A stretch of DNA of 64,000 nucleotides from Henricia sp. BOLD:AAB3569 (Eukaryota; Echinodermata; Asteroidea; Spinulosida; Echinasteridae): assembly GCA_037783545.1 (NCBI GenBank), contig JBBELK010000001.1, positions 806,001 through 870,000 on the forward strand. The letters run 5' to 3'. This document shows positions 48,301-60,300 of this stretch, one piece after another (the stretch's first letter is position 1; the number at the start of each line of letters is the position of its first letter). The translations under genes and the position numbers were made by a program. The notes beneath the pieces were generated by a model that saw nothing but the letters and a program-made list of their open reading frames with translations, was not told the origin of the DNA and did not search any database.

Positions 48301-51300
48301 TTTGTAGGAACATCAACCCCAATGTGAAGGTGTGCATACAAGTGCGACGTTATTGTGACGTCATCGGGTGTCAAATTACAACCCAAAAATGACTAAAATA
48401 TGCATGTTTTAAAATGCTTCCGTCTGAAAAACCACGTGACCCATGATTTTCGTATTTAGTAGGCTTATAGATAAGATCATGGCCTACAATTTTCGTCGTG
48501 TGGGCATTTTCATCTGACCCTTCCTTCTGGGGTCAATTTGAGGTCAAAGTTCAACGAAAACGAAAATCTCAATTTTTGCACTTATTGAGCAACAATGCCC
48601 ATCAAACCTAGCTGAATCTTTAAGTAACTAAGTACAGGCATAGGTCCTATGGCAGACTTTCATCACCGTGTATAATATTATGATGGCATCAAGCGTGACG
48701 TCATCGTGACGTCATCAAGTATCAAATTACACCCCCAAAAAACCAAAATATGCATATTTTAAAATGCTTCCGTCTTGAAAACCACGTGACCCAGGATCTT
48801 CGTATTTGGCAGGATTATAGATGACATTCTGTGCTACAATTTTTTTGGTGTGGGCATTTTCATCTGACCCTTCCTTCTGGGGTCAATTGGAGGTCAAAGT
48901 TCAACGAAACTGAGAATCTCAGTTTTTACACTTACCAGCAACAATGCCCATCAAACCAAGCTGAATCGTTAGTAAATTAGATACAGACATAGGCCCTACG
49001 GCAGACTTTCACCAGAATGTATAGTATCATGATGGCATCAAGTGTGACGTAATCATGACGTCATCAGGTGTCAAATTACAAAAATTCAAATGTTATTATT
49101 TCCAAAATTCATATCTCAAGAACCGTAATAGATACTTGAACAATTCTTTCACAACATGATAAGTCTAAATGAACTGAACAAATCATACAATGTCATGACC
49201 CCTGTGTGACGCCTACTTCTGGTCCAAACCGGAAGTTGTATGAAAATGTGCGTTTTTTAAAAGCGTTTTGAATGCAAATAGATTCAAAGTGGTAGTGAAT
49301 TTGACCATATTTCTAAGGAACGAAATGTTTCCACACATGTGGACTTTATGACTACATATACATACCACTGATGACGTCATCACGTGCACGGTGGTTACGT
49401 AATGTGGAGAAATTATTTGTTGGGTACCTTGATAATTAAGCTAACTCAGTCGTTTGAGGGCGCTATGCCAAGCCTCCACTAATCTGACGATTTGCGCCCA
49501 TATATAGTGCTCTACTTCTAATAATAGAACTTGTATCTAGGCGGCCTGTCTCGGGTCAGAGGTCATAATGTATATTTTAGGTAGGATGTCTGGGCCACAC
49601 GGCCAATGATACACGTACGTACGTGCGCGTGTAGTGAATAAGTCAGACAGACGAGACATAATAAGCAGGGCTTGATTTACAACCGAGAAAATTGGACTTT
49701 TGAAGATGTAAAACTGCTAGTTTCCGTGGCATCATCGCCAGGAAAGTTGAATAAACACTTGATAGCACAAGGACATTTACTTTTGGTGACTTAGCGGTTG
49801 TATCTTGGGTGTAATTATGTACGGCTAGCCTTAGTCGGCGGACCAGAGTAAATATGTCTTCTCCCCGAAAACTGTAAATGTGACATGCTGGAAATCGTTG
49901 CTGTGTTGGAAATAAAATGGACATGATGGACCGCAACTCAAGTTGACTGGAGCGTCAGTTTATTCTAGATGCAATTGAACCCCAACTCCCCACACTGCGT
50001 TATACTACAGTAATATGATATCAAATGACAAAATCTTTAGAACTGTAATAGATATTGAAAATATTATTTCACACATATAGGCCTACATGTCAAAACTTGT
50101 TCTTGAGTAGATACTTGAACAATCTGTGCACACAATAGTAACGTTATGATGAGATTGACAATTATGACGTCATCAGATAGACAATTTTAGCGTTGAATAG
50201 TCAGAGTCATGTCTCGAGAATTCCAATACTTTTTCAACATCAAACAACTTAAGTTTTCAAACAATCTCAAAACTGTGTCGTCATCACCATTTCAATGTTT
50301 ATGTCACCCGATCACCTTGCGTTTGTAAAAAACACAAACGCGAAGCTCTAGTTTTTTTTCTCTTCTTTTTCCACTCAAACGTTTCCAGAGCTTTTCTTCA
50401 AAACGGTTCAAGCTATCAACTTGAAACTTGGTAGGAACATCAACCCCAATGTGAAGGTGTGCATACAAGTGTGACGTCATTGGGTATCAAATTACAACCC
50501 AAAAATGACTAAAATATGCATGTTTTAAAATGCTTCCGTCTGGAAAACCACGTGACCCATGATTTTCGTATTTAGCAAGCTTATAGATAATATCATGGCC
50601 TACGATTTTCTTCGTGTGGGCATTTTCATCTGACCCTTCCTTCTGGGGTCAATCTGAGGTCAAAGTTCAACGAAAACGAAAATCGCAATTTTTGCACTTC
50701 TTGACAATGCCCATCAAACCAAGCTGAATCTTTAAGTAACTAGGTACAGGCATAGGTCCTATGGCAGACTTTCACCAGCGTGTATAATATTATGATGGCA
50801 TCAAGCGTGACGTTATCGTGACGTCATCAAGTATCAAATTACACCCCCCAAAAAAACAAAATATGCATATTTTAAAATGCTTCCGTCTTGAAAACCACGT
50901 GACCCAGGATCTTCGTATTTGGCAGGTTTACAGATGACATTCTGTGCTACAATTTTCTTTGTGTGGGCATTTCCATCTGACCCTTCCTTCTGGGGTCAAT
51001 TGGAGGTCAAAGTTCAACGAAACTGAGAATCTCAGTTTTTACACTTACCAGCAACAATGCCCATCAAACCAAGCTGAATCGTTAGTAAATTAGATACAGA
51101 CATAGGCCATACGGCAGACTTTCACCAGAATGTATAGTATCACGATGGCATCAAGTGTGACGTAATCATGACGTCATCAGGTGTCAAATTACAAAAATTG
51201 AAAGGTTATTATTTCCAAAATTCATATCTCAAGAACCGTAATAGATACTTGAACAATTCTTTCACAACATGATAAGTCTAAATGAACTGAACAAATCATA

Positions 51301-54300
51301 CGATGTCATGACCCCTGTGTGACGCCTACTTCCGGTCCAAACCGGAAGTTGTTCGAAAATGTGCATTTTGTAAGCGTTTTGAATGCAAATAGATTCTAAG
51401 TGGTAGTGAATTTGACCATATTTCTACGGAACGAAATGTTTCCACACATGTAGACTTTTTGACTATACCATTTGTGACGTCATCACATGGACGGTGGTTA
51501 CGTAATGTGGTGTCAAAATACGCAAATTTGGAGCTGAATTGTTTAAAAATGCTGTATCTTGAGAACTACAGCAGATATTTGCATGATTCTTTCGCCACAT
51601 TTAAGAACTTGATGTTTATCAAATTGTTGAACAATTTGTGCACAACATTGTGACGTCATGATATCGTCACAGGTGTCAAATTACAAAAATTCAAAGGATA
51701 TTATTTTTAAAATTCATATCTCAAGAACCGTAATAGATACTTGAACAATTCTTTCACAACATGATAAGTCTAAATGAACTGAACAAATCATACGATGTCA
51801 TGACCCCTGTGTGACGCCTACTTCCGGTCCAAACCGGAAGAGGTTCGAAAATGTACACTTGTTTAGCACTTTGAATGCAAATAGAGCCAAAGTGGTAGGG
51901 AATTTGACCATAGTTCTACGGAACGAAATGTTTTCACACATGTGGACCTTTTGACTATACCATTGGTGACGTCATTACATGGACGGTGGTTACGTAATGT
52001 ACGTCAAATTACGCAAATTTGGAGCTGAGATGTTTTAAAATGCTGTATCTTGAAAACTACAACAGATATTGGTATGATTCCTTCGCCACATTTAAGAACT
52101 TGATGTTCAACATATTGTTCAACAATTTGTGCACAAAATTGTGACGTCATGATGTCGTCACAGGTGTCACATTACAAGATTTCAAAGGTTATTATTTCAA
52201 CAATTCATATCTCAAAACGGTGCAAGCTATCAACCCCCCAGCTATGGCGGATATGCAGGGAGGAGATATTAGTTACCGGATTAGTGTATACAGCAGCCGA
52301 TTTCACGAAACTTTACGCAATTGCGCAAGTCCACTTACGCCATAAGCTATTGCGCAAGTAATGGCGTAAGTGGACTTGCGCAATTGCGTAAAGTTTCGTG
52401 AAATCGGCTGCTGAACTTCCATTTTTGCCATTCCACAGGTGATAACAACGTCTGAAATTCATCACAAAATGTTCATTTAGCCCGATCACCTGGCGTTTGT
52501 AACAACAAACGTCATACCTCTAGTTGCCATTATTACCGCTGCCATCAGGAAATCACCAGAACCATTTCGCTTCAACTAGGTGGCTACCTGGCCAAGGCGC
52601 ACAACCCTATCAGCAGTTAGATTGTGGCATCCCCTCCCCCAACGGATATCCAACATGTAGGCGCCTTAAGAGATTTCTTGAAAGTCTTACTAAATTGTTA
52701 TCATTAAAACACCTTTTATAGCATCTTCTTTCTTTTATACCTTTAGATGTGCCGCTGACGTCGTCAATGCTGTTATTGGAAGAGTGCAATCATCAAAAGA
52801 CAATGCCGACATATTCAGCATTCTCGAGGGCCACAAGTTTTGGAAACTAATTTTTCTCACTACAGGAAAGGTTGTCACCGAAGTACAAAAACAGAAAGGG
52901 TACCAACACACAGTAGAGTTACTGCGGTCAGTTGAGGAATCCTTTGTGAAAAGGTCGGTCTCTGTTCAGTTTGTCCTCAAACTAGAAAATGACCAACGTT
53001 TGGACATTTTGTGCGTGTTATGTAAAATGGCAACAAGGCATACAAGTGACTCGGCAGTAACGTACAATCATCAGTCTTTCGAGAATGCTTTAGACGTAAT
53101 CAAGACTCGAAAAGAACACCTTCATGACCTGGAAAGGTCCTTAGCATTTTACAACAAGTTTGAGATAATCACAGGTCAGAATGACGTGGAAGAAGTGAAG
53201 AGTGAAATTCGTCAGAGACGGAAGGATGTGCAGCCAGACAGTGACATACCTTTGATGAGTTTACTTGCTGAAGATTACTGGGGTGCTTTGCAGCCAGTGC
53301 ATGAAGTGTCACAGAAACTGTCTGTTGTTACTTCATCAAAGGTCTTCTACAACATCTGCCTTTTCGTGACTGAAAATGTGGTCAGCGATTCTAAGGACCG
53401 AAATCACTTGACAGTGGTGGAGTTTGCCGAACAAGTCCGCTCGGAGTGCTTGCCGAAGTACAAGAAGCTTTGCTTGGACGTAGCTGAAGGCTGTCACACT
53501 GTAACAGTAGGCGACATAAAAGATGCGCTCGAGGGAATCAATGAACTCAACACAATGAACTCAGAACTCAACACGATGTCGCAGTTCGTTGACAAAAAGA
53601 TCTGTGACAAATCCCAATCATACTTGGACAGTTGGGTGAAGGTTGAACACATTCGTCAATACGCAAAACAGCTGCAGTGCCTGTTTCAAACATTTGAAGT
53701 GTGCAAGCATGAAAGTTGTGAACTTAGTGGGTATGTTGAGACAGTGATTAACATCTTCAATCCTGCAAATGCTGATATGTCTCTTCAAAATGTTCACTCC
53801 GCCGTTGTGAACATTGAAGAAGTAGACGGAAAGTTCACGGAAGATGATTGGTTGACAATCAGTGAGCTGATACATTCGGAAAAGTTAATTCAGTTTCTGA
53901 AGCCTATCATTGATGACAATTTCCGCAACCTAACTGATGCAGTTGAAGAGCGGTATGATTGCTTGGTCAACGAATCAACTGTATCGGATCTGATCGACGT
54001 TCAGCGGTACATGAGTTCCTTCGTCGGAGCTGAAACCATGGACACTCCGGAGAAGGTCATTGATGCAATTGCTAGAAGTAACAAACTAGGCATCAAAAAG
54101 ATCTCGGAGAAAATAAAAACGTGCAATGATCATTTGTACGCACTCAAGAACCTGTACAATAACATCGCTCAGCGCGGAGAGATGACAAAGAAGATTATAA
54201 GTAGTGCCCTTAAACATGGCACTTACAATTTTCGTCTAGCAGAGAAGGTTTGCATTGTTACCATGAGCTACATGAGGGATGACGGAACAGCCGCCAAATT

Positions 54301-57300
54301 CGAGCAAGACGAGCTGAACGACCTGAGAAGTAGAGCATTACTGATGGTAAATTCCAGAAAGTTCAACCAAGGCGAAGTGTTGCCCCAAGAAAGGTCGTTC
54401 TCTCATGGTGACCTCCAAGCATTTATCAATTGTATCGATGAAGTGAATGAGATCGTCGAATTCTGCTCAAACCTAGCCAATGCAGGACATTACAGTTTTG
54501 ACAGCTTTCAGAGAAGTGTTAGTAATTTTGAAGCACTTCTGCAGCTTAGGGAATACCTGAAGATGGAACTAAACAACTGGATCAAAATCCTGACAGATGC
54601 ACGAAGAGAATTTCGCTTCCTGAATTTTTTCCATTCAAAGCAATTTTTGATGCTGGATCAGTTCTTTAGAGGCGAAATTGATTATGTGGGCATTGTCAAT
54701 CTCATACACTATGTTGATCCTAGAATCTGTGTAGATGGTCGACTGAGACAGTCGTATGAAGCTCCAGCGAGTGATGACATCAAGGGACGAATCTTTGAGA
54801 CGGCTAGGGCCCTGGATAAAATCTTCGCCGAGTCCGTGTTCGAATCAAGGGATGTAGTGTGCAAGCGATCAAGCGTAAAGGCTACCTTAGACAACACGGT
54901 TCAAAGAGGCAGTGTCTTCGTTGCAGAACTAGACACCAATAGTACGCGCTCGATTCCGGTTCTCATGACTCTGTTAAAGAACACAACAGGGAAGATCCCT
55001 CAGGCAAACCATGTTCTTTTTTGCCACTTGGAAACGACCTGGGAAGAAGTGAATCTCCTCCTCCAAAGATGTCGATTCGCTGCTGACAGGAACGTCAACG
55101 CACTCTACGCTCTTATCAATGTGGAACAGCTTGCAACACATGTCCAGTTTTTGTTGGTGGATGAAGTGAAGAGGCTTCAACAGGAAGACCGACCCTTTCT
55201 GCTGGCCATCATTTGCTGTGCAGTATGCCATCACCACATCATTGAACAATTTTCGCCGCACTTCACTCACCAAATTCAAGGAATGACAGCCAATGAAATG
55301 AGAGACTGCCTGGAGCAGGGATGGCCAAATGTAGAGGTGATTACATCTGAGGTGCCTGGACTCGGAAAGTCTGAATATATAATTTCCAAAGCCGCAGAGA
55401 AAGGGAAGAGTATCGTTTTGTTTGAAATGGGAGGTCCTCTGACCAAGATTGATCTTGTGTCTCAGCTAAGTCGAGAGCCAGCCCCAGAGTTCAAAGTTCT
55501 GCACATTGACATAAGACCAACGCCTGACACTAGTTTAGTGGACACTTTCATTTTTGAACTACTGGTCGTGGGTATGGTGGTGGCCGGCACGCATGTGTGT
55601 GAGCTCAAGTTTAAAGAGATCTACGTTGAAATCGCCAACACTCAACAGAACTCCCTCCAAGACTCGCTGACAAATTGTAGCAACTTCAAAAGGTGTCGCA
55701 TAGAATGGGATAACTACGATAGTTTTTTGTTCAGTCAGGAAGTTAACAGCCCTGTTCAGGTAGTTTGCCAGTATCTTCAAGCTCTAAAGAATGGTTCACT
55801 CGATTCGAAAGAAATAAATTTATCGGGGCCTTTAAAGGACAAAATTCTTCCCGATGACCAGTGCAGGTTATTGCTCAAAGAGCACTTCTCCCCAACGTCA
55901 AAGATGGCATACACCACCATCAACATATTCCTCAATGTTCTAGCCACAGAACTCAAGAAAATGTCTGCATCTCACTACTTTACCATCGATGCCCTTCAAA
56001 AGATGCTGGGAGTGGGCCACCACTGTGTTCGATCCGATCTTTTTCAGGCGCTCAAAGCAGTTGCTCAGGAATTCTCGTCACGGTCAGTCGAGTCAAGTGG
56101 GACACGACAGCTTACTGGTAGAGAAGCAGCTGAAGCTCTGGGTGAACTTAACCAAGGTCCATCAGTGACTGCAGAAAAGATGGTCCAGCGTGTGAAAGGC
56201 ATGGTTCAGTGGGCCGATAGCAATCACTTGATGGTAGTCTTCAACCAGCAGGACACACAGACTTGTTCTACACTGTACCGGTTGCTCAGCCAAGTTCCTG
56301 AGAGCTTTAAGAACTTGTTCGAACAACAGCTGAGTAAAAAGCTCGCAAATTATCAGAAAATGCTACAAGAGGCGCTAACGGAGGATCTAAAAGAGGAGCT
56401 AAAAAAGGAGCTACAGTCGGTCTTAGAGCGAATTTGCAGGGACACCCGTGATGAGTTTGACACTAGCAAACTGGGTAACCTGGCGAAAATGTACGCACTG
56501 ACCCCTGACAATTTGATGAAAATGGTGCTCATTCACATGAGGGTGAAGTCACGAGTACCTGTCGTCGTCATGGGTGAAACTGGATGCGGTAAAACAACTC
56601 TCATCACCTATCTTGCTGGGATTTGTGAAGTCCCATTCTTTGTCCTGAACCTCCATGCCGGAGTACGCAAGGATGACATCATCAAGCACATCACTGAAAT
56701 GCAGAAGAAAGCAGAATGTAACGTTAATCAGCAGATCTGGTGCTTTCTGGACGAGATCAACACTTGCGACCACCTTGGACTTTTGAGTGAGATAATATGC
56801 CATCAAAGGTGTCTTGGCCAACAACTTCCATATAACCTGGTGTTTCTTGCTGCTTGCAATCCCTACTCCCTACGAAAGGGAGTGTTCAACACAGCAGGGC
56901 TAACAGAAAAGCTGGTTCGTGATGAGCGGTCAAAGTTGGTGTACCGAGTGCACCCACTACCGGAGGCCTTGATGGATTATGTCTGGGATTACGGTGTTCT
57001 GAATGAAAACGATGAAAAAGCATACACAAAGTGTATGATCACAGAGGACGACGTCAGAAATGATCTTGTTCCACTTTTTGTGGACCTGCTTATAATGTCC
57101 CAGACATTCATCAAAAACTGCATGGATAATCAGTACTGTGTCAGTCTTCGTGACATCAATCGGTGTAAGTATCTTGCTAACTGGCTAACTAAGATGCTGA
57201 ATAACAAAGGACTTGCTAAGCTCCACCAAGCAAACTCCCCGTTAGATGACCATGACATAAGAGCTATTATCCTCGCTCTGGCCCACTGTTATCATTCCCG

Positions 57301-60300
57301 TTTACATTCGGCGGAAGATAGGAAGCGGTACAGAAAACAAGTGGCCCAAATATTCCAGAAGAAAGATTATCGTCTGGAGGAAAGGCAGATCGAAGAAGTG
57401 ATCCGACAAGAACAACTAGACATCCTTGTCCGAATGGAGCTAGAGGAGGGGATTGCCAAAAACGAAGCACTGAGAGAGAATGTCTTTATCGTCCTTGTTT
57501 CCATTCTTAACAGGATTCCAGTATTTGTGGTTGGAAAACCTGGCTGCAGCAAGTCTCTTTCAATGCAGCTCATTCGCAATAATCTCAGAGGACCTGATTC
57601 AAAGGACAAGTACTTCAAGACACTGCCAGCAGTCTACGTTGTCTCCTACCAGGGATCAGAGTCATCCACATCTGAGGGCATCATCAATGTCTTTGAGAAA
57701 GCAAGACGATACAAGGATCACAATCCGGACATCATACCGGTTGTCCTCCTGGATGAAATAGGTCTGGCAGAAAACTCGTCTTTCAATCCTCTGAAGGTCC
57801 TTCACAGCCTACTAGAGTCCAGTAGCGGAGACTTTCCAGAAATGGCCGTGGTTGGAATATCCAACTGGGCCCTGGATGCTGCCAAAATGAATCGAGTTGT
57901 TCATCTTTTTAGACCTGGACCAAATAAGGAAGATTTGTTTGAAACAGCGAAATCTATCCGAGGCGAAAAGATGGAAAACGGCTCCCAAAGACAAATTGAC
58001 GATCGGCAGCTTTGGAAACTAGCCAATGCTTACCATACTTACCAAAATCGCCAAAAACATGCCAATTTTCACGGCCTGAGGGATTACTACGCGCTTATCA
58101 AGAGTATTGCAATGCCAACAGAGACACGCACAGGTTTAGGTTCACTGGAAAGTGGACTTCGTAGAAATTTTGGAGGCCTTAGGTCCGATATGCCAGCCAT
58201 CATGAACACATTCATGGAAGGGGTATGTGTTGCACAAAGTACTGAAAAGCGGCCCTCGGCTGTAGACCTCATCAAGGAAAATCTTGACGACAAACATGCC
58301 CGTCATCTTATGTTGATAACAAGTGGAGACTCTGCCCTAAACGTCATTGAAAAGGTACTGCAGGAGGCAGACAAGAGGTATGTTATCCTTCTCGGGAGCA
58401 GATTTGATGATGACATTTCCGAGAAGTACAACTATCGCATCCTGAGCAGGATTATTCTGTACATGGAGGAAGGCTACGTGCTTGTGCTTCGGGACCTAGA
58501 GAGTGTTTACAGCAGTCTGTATGACATGCTCAATCAAAGCTACACCGTGGTTGGCAAGAAACGTCACTGTCGCATTGCTCTTGGAGCGTACAGTAACCCC
58601 ATTTGTCAGGTACACCAGGACTTCCGTTGCATTGTCATCATCGATCAGAAGAATGTTGACTACTCAGATCCTCCCTTGCTGAACAGGTTTGAGAAGCAAA
58701 CACTGACGTTCATGGACATCATCAGTGACGACCAGAAACAGGCAATGGACAGCTTGTCTAAATGGGTGGATGACATTTCCACTGTTCAAAAGGGGCAGTT
58801 TACACCAAGTCAAGCTTTTCTCGGGTATCACAGTGACACTCTTCCTTCCCTGGTGTCTTTCCGCTGTCAGCTGATGGATGCTCTGGAAATAAACCCTGAA
58901 GAAATTACAGAGATGTGCAAGGAGGATTTGATGAGAATAGCATGTCCCGATGCAGTTCTGAGGGCCTCTAAATCTGTCTTGGCAAATTATTCGCACAATG
59001 AGGTGCTTCGTTTCCGAGATATGTACCTGAGGCTTCCACTGAATGGCGGACTAAGGCATTTTCTTGAAAAATGCATTCCCGGGAATAAAGAAAGTTCATC
59101 ACCGGTTGATATCCCATGTAAGCTGATTGTCTACACTTACAGCACAATCCACGTCGATCTCCAGTCATGTGTTGGCCCGTGGCATGTGCAACTTGCAAAG
59201 CTGAGTCAATTCAAGTCCGAACGGCAGTTGACGGATGTACTTCAATGCTTCACCGGCAGCGATGCGGAGTTATTTGTCCTTCAGTGCAAAACGTCGCTTG
59301 ATGCACAGCACATGCTTTTAGCTAAATGTCAGATCGACAACTATCTGCTGGAGTATACCAAAGCAGGATCTTGCAAGGGACCGAAACATGCTTGCATCAT
59401 TGTCCACGTGGAACGGGACCAGAATGTGGCAGGTATGGCCGCTACCTACACGTGGCAATTCAACTTTCTTTGCGGCTGGCAACAGGTTACACTTGACACT
59501 CTGGAACGACCTAGACCCCAACTTCATGACGTTATTGACATGTCCATTCCTGACATCTGTTCACAGACGGTTGACATTGTGTCCACCATCAAGGAGAAGC
59601 TTCTCTGGTGTTTTTCCTGCATCTCGTATGGGGATCAGTCCAGAGATGTCACTGAGATTCTCAATATAGTCCAAAGAGTAACCAAATCGCCAGCACTGCT
59701 ACACTGTTTCTCCAAGAAGATCCTGTATGACATTGAACAAGACGTTGTGAAAAAGCCCGTGTTCAACAAGAGGAACTGGCAAGTGGATGTGGCTTGCGAA
59801 TATGAGTTACTGTTCGAATGTGCCAGTTTCATTTTTGCCCTGACAGAGCATGTAAAAAGGCGAATAAGCCAACCGCTGTTCAAAATCGTCTACTATTTAG
59901 AAGAGAACAGTGTATGGGATAGTTTCCTGAACAGCGAGGAGGGTCAGGTCGTGTGGGAATTAATGTTTATGAACCCTTTAGTCTTCGACGTCAGATCAAC
60001 GTCCCTTCCAGATCCTACGGGGGTCGAGTCCTGCAGGTTGGAGAGAACACCAGCTTCTCTTGGATTCCCTTTCTTCAACAGGATCTACTCCATCATTGAG
60101 GGTCATTTGAGAAGCCTTTCGGCAGATGCAAAGGCGAGGGTTTTAACAGAACATTTCTCTGTTGAAACGGAAGTCGTTTCTGCCCAAGTGTCTAAAATCC
60201 TCCATGACAGGTAATTGTTTTCTTTTTTAGGTTCAAAAACAATTTTCGGTTCGTATTCACATCAAATTATCTAGTCAGTTACAGTTTAATGTACACGTAT

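Larger units (their letters stand above)
32029..52523. mobile_element. 20.5-kb composite tandem and inverted repeat in the RNF213-like intron
   Basis: Unit boundaries, each marked by CTAG plus an adjacent hairpin, are at 32,029, 34,398, 35,746, 37,093, 38,931, 40,277, 41,625, 43,807 and 46,403. From about 47,874 the order reverses, and the right side (48,190-52,523) is an inverted copy of the 41,625-46,402 section. Read outward, both outer ends finish hairpin-CTAG-T, with no target duplication visible. Hairpin near CTRR, T after the end and no duplication are traits of Helitron 3' ends, so a Helitron-like origin is inferred. No Rep or helicase frame is present. Each unit also ends in the purine tract GTGGAAGAAGAAAAAG, the putative other end. 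Confidence 0.75.

Noticed and set aside
32029..52523. LTR retrotransposon or classical terminal-inverted-repeat transposon explanation for the array
   Set aside because: No gag, pol or transposase frame, no TG...CA long terminal repeats and no target duplication at the outer ends were seen.
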